A stretch of DNA of 64,000 nucleotides from a virus: positions 186,001 through 250,000 of IMG/VR virus record IMGVR_UViG_3300030419_008158; one strand, written 5' to 3'. Below the pieces are notes generated by a model. It ran no database searches and was not told the origin of the DNA. It saw nothing but the letters and a program-made list of their open reading frames with translations. The translations under genes and the position numbers were made by a program. Below are positions 14,519 through 20,892 of this stretch, one piece after another. The stretch's first letter is position 1, and the number at the start of each line of letters is the position of its first letter.

Positions 14519-14729
14519 TGATTGCCTCCATCAAGCTTTCAGCAATATCATAGATCTTGCCGACCTTTGGATACATCACCGTAATACATGGATGAGCCGG
14601 ATTGCTTCCGCCCATTTGCTTTGAGAGAATGATGCCATGGCCAAGCAATTCTCGCTGATCAGATGCAGCCTTTAGTTTCCAGCTTGGTAGATTTCTAGTT
14701 TTTCTAATCACTAAATCACCAACTTTCAT
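14505..14729 (-). CDS. Small SH3-like protein, MKVGDLV
   Basis: 74 aa, ATG start. The loop after strand 1 is basic (RKTRNLPSWKLKAASDQR), followed by GHGIILSKQMG and CITVMYPK. Ends MEAISESR, overlapping the next gene by 14 nt. Its own start overlaps the upstream stop by 4 nt. Confidence 0.8.
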   Translation of the reverse strand: MKVGDLVIRKTRNLPSWKLKAASDQRELLGHGIILSKQMGGSNPAHPCITVMYPKVGKIYDIAESLMEAISESR

Positions 14730-14929
14730 TGAACAATCTCCAAATTATGATCAGACCAGCTCAACTCTTCACCCGTGTCTGGGTAAAGCACAGTTACCAA
14801 AAGTTCTTCTTCGTAAGGATCGATCCATCGTGGTCTTGTTGACACGACAATGCCTAGTGCACCGTGATGTTTAGTGCCAGAGTTAGTCCGAACTAGAGAT
14901 CCAATAGATAGAATGGGGTCAAAATTCAT
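14726..14929 (-). CDS. Small SH3-like protein, variant start
   Basis: 67 aa from ATG 14927-14929, chosen because it overlaps the upstream stop (TAATG). The N-terminus is MNFDPILSIGSLVRTNSG: an 8-residue extension before I-G-S-L-V, the family core. LGIVVSTRPRW and LLVTVLYPDTG follow. Confidence 0.75.
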   Translation of the reverse strand: MNFDPILSIGSLVRTNSGTKHHGALGIVVSTRPRWIDPYEEELLVTVLYPDTGEELSWSDHNLEIVQ

Positions 14930-15138
14930 TAGCTTGTCACCTTCGTCAAATCGCGTGACATAATCCAGACAACATTGTAAGTCGGAGCACTCCAGCAAAC
15001 TTGATGAACGTAGGTGTCACGTCCTCGATCTGCTCTTCGTGTTGCAGCAACCTTTTTAGAATCAACAATGATCCCGAGTGCTTTGTCGTTGCAGTAATCT
15101 TTATCAGAGACAACCTTGACAATATCACCGACTTTCAA
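14929..15138 (-). CDS. Small SH3-like protein, MKVGDIV
   Basis: 69 aa with a TTG start (15136-15138). TTG is forced by the overlap, because the preceding gene ends I-E-S-R (ATT GAA AGT CGG TGA). ALGIIVDSKKV and TYNVVWIMS are core strands. Confidence 0.75.
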   Translation of the reverse strand: MKVGDIVKVVSDKDYCNDKALGIIVDSKKVAATRRADRGRDTYVHQVCWSAPTYNVVWIMSRDLTKVTS

Positions 15139-15349
15139 TGATGACCTCTAGTTCCGAAAATGCCATGGCATGAAGGCCATTCTTCGTTTGGCCCAAACCA
15201 TTCTGGTCACGGCCCTGACCCTCTGCACCGGGAAAATAAACGTATGCTGATTGGCTGGCTGCGTCACCCCAAGTCTTCACAATGGTGCCGATGCGGCCCT
15301 TGTAAAACCTCGCGTCGCCCACGAAATTGACCAAATCACCGACTTTCAT
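15125..15349 (-). CDS. Small SH3-like protein, MKVGDLV
   Basis: 74 aa, ATG start overlapping the upstream TAA. RIGTIVKTWGD and SAYVYFPG strands, a Gly/Gln-rich loop (GQGRDQNGLGQT), and end ELEVIIESR with the 14-nt overlap. Confidence 0.8.
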   Translation of the reverse strand: MKVGDLVNFVGDARFYKGRIGTIVKTWGDAASQSAYVYFPGAEGQGRDQNGLGQTKNGLHAMAFSELEVIIESR

Positions 15350-15522
15350 TAGACATCCGCCCTAAGTCCGGAGTCAACAGGGAACTGGTGCTGACCTAGC
15401 TCATCGAATTCGACCACATATTGACACACATCCCAGTACCATTCGGGACATACATTGACAACCACACCGGCATAATAGCCGTCGGGGGTAAGTGCCTTGA
15501 CTCGATCTCCAACCCTAAACAA
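15349..15522 (-). CDS. Small SH3-like protein, TTG start (FRVGDRV)
   Basis: 57 aa. TTG at 15520-15522, with GGAGC 6 nt upstream, gives (M)FRVGDRVKAL, then YYAGVVVNVCP and CQYVVEFDEL. First gene after the promoter at 15565-15593. Easily missed because of its length and TTG start. Confidence 0.65.
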   Translation of the reverse strand: MFRVGDRVKALTPDGYYAGVVVNVCPEWYWDVCQYVVEFDELGQHQFPVDSGLRADV

Positions 15523-15564
15523 TGTCAGCTCCTATTTCGGGGACCATCCCCAACCAACATTTAT

Positions 15565-15593
15565 ATTATACCATGCACTCTGCTACCTTACAC
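15565..15593 (-). promoter_or_regulatory. Predicted promoter GTGTAA-N17-TATAAT inside the array
   Basis: GTGTAA (15588-15593), 17 nt, TATAAT (15565-15570). The leader contains GGGGATGGTCCCC, a small hairpin also found after the promoter at 24200. The -35 lies on the stop of the gene at 15588-15788. Confidence 0.8.
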
Positions 15594-15788
15594 AGACTCG
15601 TTACAAAAACTTTCAACAACTTCAATGTTACGAACCGGCGACCAAATTACATCGCCCTCATAAAAAAGCATACAAGAAGCAGGTTCGTACACATTGCTAT
15701 TGTAATATTCAAGTACTAATGCAGAACGATACACACTTTCAGTACCTCCTTCTCTGTAGTAGACATCAACCAAATCACCGGCTTTCAA
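15588..15788 (-). CDS. Small SH3-like protein, MKAGDLV
   Basis: 66 aa, TTG start (15786-15788), 14-nt overlap with the upstream gene's IESR end. YRSALVLEYYNSN and SCMLFYEGD strands. Its last codons carry the -35 element of the internal promoter. Confidence 0.7.
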   Translation of the reverse strand: MKAGDLVDVYYREGGTESVYRSALVLEYYNSNVYEPASCMLFYEGDVIWSPVRNIEVVESFCNESV

Positions 15789-16149
15789 TTATCACCTTTA
15801 CGTCTGTTTGCCAAACGGATGAAACTGTTCCATCTTCCCACGCCACTGTGCAAGTGTCAGGTACACCATAACTTCTCTGAACTTCTATAACTGTCCCTTT
15901 CTTTTCAGTAAAGGGGTGTCTAAGACTTATTACGATATCATTTGTATTCACATCGGAGTACATTTTTCCCTCTATTTCGATTTCTAATAATCCCTCTTCA
16001 GTCCACCTAGGGCCAACAGTCGGCCAGTGAACATTGTGCTGTGTCAGCTTTGGGTGCATAGGATCATCTTTAGTCTCAATAATAATCCCACCGCTCCAAG
16101 GATTGTCGAAGCACAGCGGACTATGCTTTACTAAATCACCGACTTTCAC
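15775..16149 (-). CDS. Tandem double SH3-like protein
   Basis: 124 aa, GTG start (16147-16149). Two family domains in one chain: residues 1-60 (MKVGDLVKH, GGIIIETKDD, QHNVHWPT, LLEIEIEGK) and 61-124 (NTNDIVISLRHPF, KGTVIEVQRSYG, TCTVAWEDG, VKVIIESR). This shows that neighbouring genes can fuse by loss of the overlap stop. 14-nt overlaps at both ends. Confidence 0.8.
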   Translation of the reverse strand: MKVGDLVKHSPLCFDNPWSGGIIIETKDDPMHPKLTQHNVHWPTVGPRWTEEGLLEIEIEGKMYSDVNTNDIVISLRHPFTEKKGTVIEVQRSYGVPDTCTVAWEDGTVSSVWQTDVKVIIESR

Positions 16150-16336
16150 TAATGACCTCTAGCTCATCTGAGTAAAATTTTTCAAAGTCATCATCTCCTG
16201 ATGACCAGTGAACTTCGACTAGTTGGGGATTTGTTTTTGGGGGTGCTGCCTCTATAATAATTCCGGGCACTTTGCCGTGAACATCAACAAACTCATCGAT
16301 GTCCTGCCTTACCCATACTAAATCCCCGACTTTCAT
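16136..16336 (-). CDS. Small SH3-like protein, MKVGDLV
   Basis: 66 aa, ATG start with a 4-nt overlap upstream. VPGIIIEAAPP and QLVEVHWSSG strands; ends LEVISESR with the 14-nt overlap. Confidence 0.8.
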   Translation of the reverse strand: MKVGDLVWVRQDIDEFVDVHGKVPGIIIEAAPPKTNPQLVEVHWSSGDDDFEKFYSDELEVISESR

Positions 16337-16575
16337 AAAGCCTCCACAAACAATTTGATATCTTTTTCAAAGTCAGCATCGTCATACCAACCCGCATGAT
16401 TCATGATAGTTTCGTTCCAACCGTACTCTTCAACAACATCAAACCATGCTATTTGAAATGCCAAGATAGTCTCGCCGGAACGCAGAAACGCCTCTTTTTG
16501 ATCTGTGATTATGCCTAGACCGGAGTGCTCCCATGAAGAATGGTGCACGTATTGTACCATGTCGCCAATTTTCAC
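16333..16575 (-). CDS. Small SH3-like protein, MKIGDMV
   Basis: 80 aa, GTG start (16573-16575). LGIITDQKEA and ILAFQIAWFDVVEEYGW strands; a longer acidic C-terminal part (DDADFEKDIKLFVEAL) suggests an extra helix. Confidence 0.75.
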   Translation of the reverse strand: MKIGDMVQYVHHSSWEHSGLGIITDQKEAFLRSGETILAFQIAWFDVVEEYGWNETIMNHAGWYDDADFEKDIKLFVEAL

Positions 16576-16898
16576 TAGATGTCTGCCAATCCTTTTCCAA
16601 ACTCGTCAAGGTCCGGATCAGATTCATGATTTTTTTGTCTACACTCACTAATCACTTTAAGCTCAGTAGACTCAAGATATTCCGGGTGACTATCACTCCA
16701 GCACACCAAAACTCTGTCCCTCTTTCCATCTTTTGTTGGGCCCATTCCATCAACTAGATCACCTCTCACAACTTTACCTCTGCCTATTTCTTGATAAATC
16801 TTAAAAGCCTGTGTCGCGCCGTAATAATCAATGTCAATTTTCTCAACAATCCCGTATCGCCCTGTTCTTTTTTCACAAACTAGGTCACCGACTTTCAC
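16575..16898 (-). CDS. Small SH3-like protein with long insertion
   Basis: 107 aa, GTG start (16896-16898). MKVGDLVCEKRTG, YGIVEKIDIDY and RVLVCWSDSHPEY are the core. A charged C-terminal tail (QKNHESDPDLDEFGKGLADI) follows an internal VISECR, as if the original stop had been lost and the frame had run on. Confidence 0.75.
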   Translation of the reverse strand: MKVGDLVCEKRTGRYGIVEKIDIDYYGATQAFKIYQEIGRGKVVRGDLVDGMGPTKDGKRDRVLVCWSDSHPEYLESTELKVISECRQKNHESDPDLDEFGKGLADI

Positions 16899-17046
16899 TT
16901 ATAAGCTCCAGTTCATGATAAAATGCAAACTCACAAACACCGTTTTCATAGAGGACAGACCACCCGTCGTTCATTGCTGAACATTCACTTACTATGATGC
17001 CGCACATTTTATTTGCTAGGTCAAACACCAGGTCACCAGTTCTCAT
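16885..17046 (-). CDS. Small SH3-like protein, MRTGDLV
   Basis: 53 aa, ATG 17044-17046. MRTGDLVFD, CGIIVSECSA, WSVLYENGV and LELISESR, whose final codons are the first 14 nt of the next gene. Short but a complete family pattern. Confidence 0.75.
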   Translation of the reverse strand: MRTGDLVFDLANKMCGIIVSECSAMNDGWSVLYENGVCEFAFYHELELISESR

Positions 17047-17444
17047 GAAACTACCTCTAGTAAGTGACGCTTAATGTAGGTTTCTTCACCGGTTTCGGTG
17101 CATAGAATCTTAGCCAAGCCAGGTGTTGGATTACCGTATCCCAGACGAACTCGACAGCGTGCCCGAAGAACAGTGTAAATGCGATCTTTGTGAAGTGTGA
17201 CTCGCCTTGATTGAGGCGGGAGTTTTGTCTCGCCGGCTGAGTTCATTCCCTTTGACGCGTCACTGTCATACCAAGCAGCTGTCTCAGCGGCTGTAACAGG
17301 ACGTGAGGACTCGACAATCCCTGCTTTATCATTAGAATAGTTCGTAAGTGGAAAACGAAGGCCGCCGCCTTCTTTGGTGGTAAAGCAGACGTTCTTGTTG
17401 AGTCGAACGAGTGCTCCCTTTCTAATCTTTTTTTCAGCATTCAT
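17043..17444 (-). CDS. Larger SH3-like relative, 133 aa
   Basis: ATG 17442-17444. KKIRKGALVRLNKNVCF opens the domain, KAGIVESSRPVT follows, and a second half (DRIYTVLRARCRVRLGY, AKILCTETGEETYIK) adds more strands. Possibly the ancestral, longer phage protein from which the small paralogs derive, or a separate KOW-like protein. It follows the promoter at 17482-17511. Confidence 0.65.
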   Translation of the reverse strand: MNAEKKIRKGALVRLNKNVCFTTKEGGGLRFPLTNYSNDKAGIVESSRPVTAAETAAWYDSDASKGMNSAGETKLPPQSRRVTLHKDRIYTVLRARCRVRLGYGNPTPGLAKILCTETGEETYIKRHLLEVVS

Positions 17445-17481
17445 GATCTGCTAGACTCCTGCTGCGGTTTTATATGTGACT

Positions 17482-17511
17482 ATTGTAACACTTTTGAACC
17501 CTTTCTTACAC
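17482..17511 (-). promoter_or_regulatory. Predicted promoter GTGTAA-N18-TACAAT
   Basis: GTGTAA (17506-17511) and TACAAT (17482-17487), spacing 18 instead of 17. A weaker variant of the class, driving 17043-17444 and the array to its left. Confidence 0.6.
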
Positions 17512-17516
17512 AAACC

Positions 17517-17714
17517 CTAGGGTGCTATCCAGCGCTCTTTTCTTGCACTAAAGTCATCATCAAATGCTGTAGTTCGAACAGGTCTGTCCAAAATCATACT
17601 AACTAGTTTGTCTCGAACCTCAGAGTAAACTCCTCCGTCTTCTGCAGCATTATTTAGCAAATAGTCCAACAATTTTGTTACATCATCTTTTACTAAACTT
17701 CTCATTTTTTCCAT
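17517..17714 (-). CDS. Small unknown protein, paralog of 9440-9679
   Basis: 65 aa from ATG 17712-17714 (AAGGAG 6 nt upstream). MEKMRSLVKDDVTKLLDYL and FSARKERWIAP match both ends of the protein at 9440-9679. Mostly helical. Confidence 0.65.
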   Translation of the reverse strand: MEKMRSLVKDDVTKLLDYLLNNAAEDGGVYSEVRDKLVSMILDRPVRTTAFDDDFSARKERWIAP

Positions 17715-17730
17715 GTGTTTCTCCTTATCC

Positions 17731-17829
17731 TTACAGGCCAATAATCCTTAGCGGAAGTGTAATAATAGTAAATAGTGTCTTAGCACAAGCAGCTATCAAT
17801 GTAGTTACTATAGATATAAAGATTTTCAT
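17731..17829 (-). CDS. Tiny membrane peptide, 32 aa
   Basis: ATG 17827-17829 with GGAG 6 nt upstream. MKIFISIVTTLIAACAKTLF then TIITLPLRIIGL, a single hydrophobic helix. Overlaps the preceding SH3-like gene by 4 nt (ATGA), which supports its being translated. Confidence 0.5.
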   Translation of the reverse strand: MKIFISIVTTLIAACAKTLFTIITLPLRIIGL

Positions 17830-18017
17830 TTTTTCTCCGAAAGAACCTGTAAGTCACCTTTTCGAAACCACCCGCGATCAAACGGATCTGTGCAAATTAC
17901 CTCATACATTCTGTCAATTTCACAACCATCAGACAAATCAAAAGTATCTGTAATAAGCCCAGCTTTACAGCCCCCCGTCATTGGGCAAACATATTGAACT
18001 AGATCACCCGGTTTCAA
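17826..18017 (-). CDS. Small SH3-like protein, MKPGDLV
   Basis: 63 aa, TTG start (18015-18017). CKAGLITDTFDLSDG, MYEVICTDPFD and LQVLSEKK. CPMTGGC could hold a metal but has only two cysteines. Confidence 0.7.
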   Translation of the reverse strand: MKPGDLVQYVCPMTGGCKAGLITDTFDLSDGCEIDRMYEVICTDPFDRGWFRKGDLQVLSEKK

Positions 18018-18139
18018 AGTCTATCCTCGTAAATTTTATGCTGCTGCGAGCACCTGTATAATTTTTTGTGATCAAAAAAAGAAGCAACCTGATCTTTAGA
18101 AGACGGCGATTCAAGGGCTATAAGATAACCCAAAGCCAT
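18014..18139 (-). CDS. Possible small gene, 41 aa
   Basis: ATG 18137-18139 opens MALGYLIALESPSSKDQVAS and ends in a basic segment (FFDHKKLYRCSQQHKIYEDRL). It overlaps the next gene's start by 4 nt. The ribosome site is poor, and the frame lies opposite the leader of the plus-strand gene at 18198, so it may be spurious. Confidence 0.4.
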   Translation of the reverse strand: MALGYLIALESPSSKDQVASFFDHKKLYRCSQQHKIYEDRL

Positions 18140-18197
18140 ATTTAGATGTGCCTCGCTCGTGCGAACGAGGCTTAACCCATTAAAAGGAGAAAGCACA

Positions 18198-18437
18198 ATG
18201 AGAGAGAAGTTAGAAGCCGCTTTAGGGTGGCTAAGACTGAGTGTTGACCTTGGACTTGCACTTCTATGTTTGGCGATTATCGTCGGGCTGATGTTTGGTC
18301 CTAGTGCACCATTCTTCCCAGTAGACGTCATTGGGAATGTGGTCGCTGTGACTAAAGGTCTTGGAAGTGAGGGTCTTGTGGGTCTCGTTGCTGTCTGGGT
18401 GCTAGCTAGCATCTTTAACAGGCAGTTAGGGGAGTGA
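18198..18437 (+). CDS. Plus-strand two-helix membrane protein (cargo cassette)
   Basis: 79 aa with AAAAGGAG 8 nt before the ATG. Two hydrophobic helices (LSVDLGLALLCLAIIVGLMF and EGLVGLVAVWVLASIF) are joined by a short loop. It is one of only four plus-strand genes. It is enclosed by an upstream inverted repeat (GCCTCG...CGAGGC, about 18151-18172) and a strong terminator (18470-18508), so it looks like a self-contained inserted unit. A holin-like role is possible by topology, but unsupported. Confidence 0.7.
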   Translation: MREKLEAALGWLRLSVDLGLALLCLAIIVGLMFGPSAPFFPVDVIGNVVAVTKGLGSEGLVGLVAVWVLASIFNRQLGE

Positions 18438-18469
18438 GGCGCCTCTGATGCCTTTCGGGGTATCGCCCG

Positions 18470-18508
18470 GGGTGGGGATGATTTATCATCCCCACCCTTT
18501 TTATTTTT
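18470..18508 (+). terminator. Strong plus-strand terminator
   Basis: GGGTGGGGATGAT (18470-18482), loop TT, ATCATCCCCACCC (18485-18497), then TTTTTATTTTT. Closes the plus-strand membrane gene. Confidence 0.9.
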
Positions 18509-18522
18509 CGTTATCTGCTTTG

Positions 18523-18711
18523 TCATTGCTCTTGCTTTGTGACCAGCTTCAAATATGTGTTGTATTCTGTTGTGATTTTTCCATCTGACCAATATACTGT
18601 TGCAGAGCTCTTATTTTTCTTGATAATCAAACCAGGGTTGGAATATCTTTCTTCAGCATGCTTAAATACCCATGCTCTGGAATGAAAATCGACTAGATCA
18701 CCCAGTTTCAT
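18523..18711 (-). CDS. Small SH3-like protein, MKLGDLV
   Basis: 62 aa, ATG start overlapping the upstream stop by 4 nt. NPGLIIKKNKSS and ATVYWSDGKITTEY strands; ends LKLVTKQEQ. Confidence 0.75.
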   Translation of the reverse strand: MKLGDLVDFHSRAWVFKHAEERYSNPGLIIKKNKSSATVYWSDGKITTEYNTYLKLVTKQEQ

Positions 18712-18917
18712 TCACTCTCCACACATGTTACGATTTTATAATCTTCATAGAAGTAGACTTGTTGTCCCTCTTTAGGCATGCAAGGAGATAAGTCCAAAGA
18801 GACGTAAGAGTGCATAATCCTGCCATTTTTTTCGTATTCAATGAGTGCATTATTGTTTTCAATTTGATCAACAATGCCCAGCATCAAGAGTGCTGCTATG
18901 ACAATGTCAGTCCTCAT
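18708..18917 (-). CDS. Small protein with N-terminal hydrophobic segment
   Basis: 69 aa. MRTDIVIAALLMLGIVDQIE then IEYEKNGRIMHSYVSLDLS and QQVYFYEDYKIVTCVESE. The second half resembles the SH3-like strand order; the first 18 residues could be a membrane anchor. It overlaps the next gene by 11 nt. Confidence 0.55.
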   Translation of the reverse strand: MRTDIVIAALLMLGIVDQIENNNALIEYEKNGRIMHSYVSLDLSPCMPKEGQQVYFYEDYKIVTCVESE

Positions 18918-19185
18918 CAGGAACCTCTACTTTAGTTGTACATTCTTCAAGTGCGTGAAAGTCAACATCAAGCCAAATTTCTTGAGGCTCGTCGGTGTCT
19001 TTCATCTTGCAAAGCCAGAGAGTTCTCATTTCAATATCATTGTGTGGAAAGCACATTGCAAGCAAATGTGTTCCTGATGGGTCAAGTGTAGTTGCAAACT
19101 CAACCAGATGAACAGACCGATTTCTGCCCTCTGAATTTTTTGCAAGATAAAGAATACCCTGTGTATTTGTTAGCGTCATTTTCAT
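18907..19185 (-). CDS. Unknown protein, 92 aa
   Basis: ATG start. Alternating strands (GILYLAKNS, VHLVEFATT, HLLAMCFP, TLWLCKMK) and an acidic C-terminus (EECTTKVEVPDED). Not obviously a KVGDLV member. Unknown family. Confidence 0.6.
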   Translation of the reverse strand: MKMTLTNTQGILYLAKNSEGRNRSVHLVEFATTLDPSGTHLLAMCFPHNDIEMRTLWLCKMKDTDEPQEIWLDVDFHALEECTTKVEVPDED

Positions 19186-19194
19186 GATGTTGTC

Positions 19195-19350
19195 TTATCT
19201 GTCCTTGTTTTTTCTATTTTCAAAAAAAGAGGGTGCAAGAATAATTGTTGCAGTCACAACCCCCATTATAAAGAAAATTAGACCATCGCTTATGACATGA
19301 GATGCTGCAACTCCGGAAGCTTTCGTCACTTCATGATAAAAAACCCACAT
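19195..19350 (-). CDS. Small single-pass membrane protein, 51 aa
   Basis: I take ATG 19348-19350, one base after the upstream stop (TAATATG), because a longer frame would overlap the neighbouring gene by 120 nt. MWVFYHEVTKASG is followed by a membrane helix (GLIFFIMGVVTATIILAPSF) and a basic tail (RKNKDR). Confidence 0.55.
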   Translation of the reverse strand: MWVFYHEVTKASGVAASHVISDGLIFFIMGVVTATIILAPSFFENRKNKDR

Positions 19351-19351
19351 A

Positions 19352-19624
19352 TTACCACATCCATCCCATAAGAGCACAGACTTCTTGAAAGAATGCATCG
19401 GGATAACTAGGGTAGTTATATTCTCGACAGCTGGGTCCATATTCACTATATCTATTTGGGCCTGTGTAGTCAACAGGTGTAAACCCTAGCTCGCCTCCGT
19501 TACCACCGTTCGCCATATCAATATACTGCAGTCTGACTTCGCGATACATGCTGCTTTGTGGCGTGATTTTTTCCATCTCCTTGTAAAACATTGCTGTTTC
19601 GAGTGCGCTCTTTGTTTTAGTCAT
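19352..19624 (-). CDS. Unknown protein, 90 aa
   Basis: ATG 19622-19624 with GGAG 7 nt upstream. Helical N-terminus (TKSALETAMFYKEMEKIT), then a Gly/Tyr/Pro-rich region (GGNGGELGF, PNRYSEYGP) and a hydrophobic C-terminal end. Unrecognised. Confidence 0.6.
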   Translation of the reverse strand: MTKTKSALETAMFYKEMEKITPQSSMYREVRLQYIDMANGGNGGELGFTPVDYTGPNRYSEYGPSCREYNYPSYPDAFFQEVCALMGWMW

Positions 19625-19651
19625 TATTTTCTCCAAATAAAGAAAGTGATT

Positions 19652-19849
19652 TTATCTAACAACATGCAGGTGATCAGACTTGCAGAGCCTAGTTTCGCCA
19701 TCTTGCCAGAGTACACGAGAAAAGTTGGCGTCTGGATAGCCGCTACGATTTGTCATCATGTTAGTTTCTAGCAACAAGCCCAGCTCTCCTTCACGATCGT
19801 AAGAAGACCATATACTACCCTGCAACAATACTAAATCACCTTTTTTCAC
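19652..19849 (-). CDS. Small SH3-like protein, MKKGDLV
   Basis: 65 aa, GTG start (19847-19849). ELGLLLETNMMT and FSRVLWQDGE strands; ends HLHVVR. Shares 14 nt with the gene upstream (ends SEKR). Confidence 0.75.
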   Translation of the reverse strand: MKKGDLVLLQGSIWSSYDREGELGLLLETNMMTNRSGYPDANFSRVLWQDGETRLCKSDHLHVVR

Positions 19850-20009
19850 TTATCACCTTTAGTCGACTCATAGAAACATTATCAAAATCTCGGTAGTGTA
19901 TCCTAGGAGGTGTCCATACAACATCAGCAGACTTGTTCTTGTTCCTGATTTCAAGAACCACTCCCAGGCACCCTCTTCTCTTGTGTTGAACCAAATCACC
20001 GACTTTCAT
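19836..20009 (-). CDS. Small SH3-like protein, MKVGDLV
   Basis: 57 aa from ATG 20007-20009, preferred over a 5-residue-longer frame because it gives the family start and a 4-nt overlap. CLGVVLEIRNKN and SADVVWTPP; ends LKVISEKR. Confidence 0.75.
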   Translation of the reverse strand: MKVGDLVQHKRRGCLGVVLEIRNKNKSADVVWTPPRIHYRDFDNVSMSRLKVISEKR

Positions 20010-20206
20010 TTGACAACCTTGCAATCTTTATAGAAATGCCTGTGGACAGCTCCATCAAGACGGCTCCAGCTTACGTGGATCCACTGCCCAGCGTGGTCAC
20101 TTGGGCTGGTGTACCCATCATCGATCACGACTCCATACCCGTTATGGCCACCACCGGGCGTGTTTGGCCCAGGGCGATCCAATACAACCAAATCACCGAC
20201 TTTCAT
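20006..20206 (-). CDS. Small SH3-like protein, MKVGDLV
   Basis: 66 aa from ATG 20204-20206; the longer frame to 20281 would run through the next gene. A Gly/Pro-rich loop (RPGPNTPGGGHNG), then YGVVIDDGYTS and IHVSWSRLDG. 14-nt overlap with the upstream gene. Confidence 0.75.
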   Translation of the reverse strand: MKVGDLVVLDRPGPNTPGGGHNGYGVVIDDGYTSPSDHAGQWIHVSWSRLDGAVHRHFYKDCKVVK

Positions 20207-20408
20207 TGATAGCCTCCAATGCACTATGCGCCAGAGGGTGCTCGTACCCGAATCGCGGAAACAAAACCAGCGGGGTACCAAAACTGCTGACTCCTACGAT
20301 AATGCCCAACTCATTTTTGATCGCATGTTTCATCGGGACACACACTCCGCCCTGAACCTTGCTGGTTGTAGGCTGAAATAAACACCTAACTAGGTCACCT
20401 ACTTTCAT
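20193..20408 (-). CDS. Small SH3-like protein, MKVGDLV
   Basis: 71 aa, ATG start. LGIIVGVSSFG and PLVLFPRFG strands; ends LEAINESR with the 14-nt overlap. A Lys/Gly insertion follows strand 1. Confidence 0.75.
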   Translation of the reverse strand: MKVGDLVRCLFQPTTSKVQGGVCVPMKHAIKNELGIIVGVSSFGTPLVLFPRFGYEHPLAHSALEAINESR

Positions 20409-20621
20409 TTATGCACCTTGAATTTGAATCATATGTAGGATGTGCGGGTGTTTAGTAGCCTTCCAGCCCTTGAGCATACTGATTAACTTGATGACGCTTT
20501 CGGTGTCTTCTCGATTCTGAAAGGTGACAAGCCAACCGTCGGAACCCCCGATCTCATCCAGGCCGTCAAATGCCTTGACGATATGTTCAACTGCGGAAAG
20601 TGGTGCGTTAGGAATAGTCAT
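20409..20621 (-). CDS. Small unknown protein, 70 aa
   Basis: ATG with AGGAGA upstream. Pattern helix (SAVEHIVKAFDGLDEI), strand (DGWLVTFQN), helix (DTESVIKLISMLKGW), strand (HILHMIQIQG): a small alpha/beta protein, not SH3-like. First gene after the promoter at 20667. Confidence 0.65.
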   Translation of the reverse strand: MTIPNAPLSAVEHIVKAFDGLDEIGGSDGWLVTFQNREDTESVIKLISMLKGWKATKHPHILHMIQIQGA

Positions 20622-20666
20622 TTTTTATTCTCCTTGCAAGTAGAGTCTGCCTCCACCGTCATTTAC

Positions 20667-20695
20667 ATTATACAATACGGTGACAATTCTTACAC
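20667..20695 (-). promoter_or_regulatory. Predicted promoter GTGTAA-N17-TATAAT
   Basis: GTGTAA (20690-20695), 17 nt, TATAAT (20667-20672). It overlaps the stop of the gene at 20668-20892 and drives 20409-20621 onward. Confidence 0.8.
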
Positions 20696-20892
20696 GTGCT
20701 ATCGGGCAAAGATGAGACAATTTCCCACTGATCGACCAGACCCACTTTGATTTTTCCGTCTGGCATTAATACTTTTATTCCTCTTGCATGTATGCTATAC
20801 ACGAGACCCATTTGATTTGTATAATCCTCTGATCGATTTCGAACTTTCCACCAGGAATCATATTTCATCTTTACAAGATCACCGGGTTTCAT
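20668..20892 (-). CDS. Small SH3-like protein, MKPGDLV
   Basis: 74 aa, ATG start overlapping the mgtC-like stop by 4 nt. GLVYSIHARG and IKVLMPDGK strands, then a C-terminal extension with CKNCHR, a possible half zinc site. The end of the gene is overprinted by a promoter. Confidence 0.7.
   Translation of the reverse strand: MKPGDLVKMKYDSWWKVRNRSEDYTNQMGLVYSIHARGIKVLMPDGKIKVGLVDQWEIVSSLPDSTCKNCHRIV

Noticed and set aside
18140-18592. Long minus-strand frame through the plus-strand membrane gene and its terminator
   Set aside because: It crosses a strong plus-strand terminator and the well-initiated gene at 18198; only the left end (18014-18139) is kept as a weak candidate.
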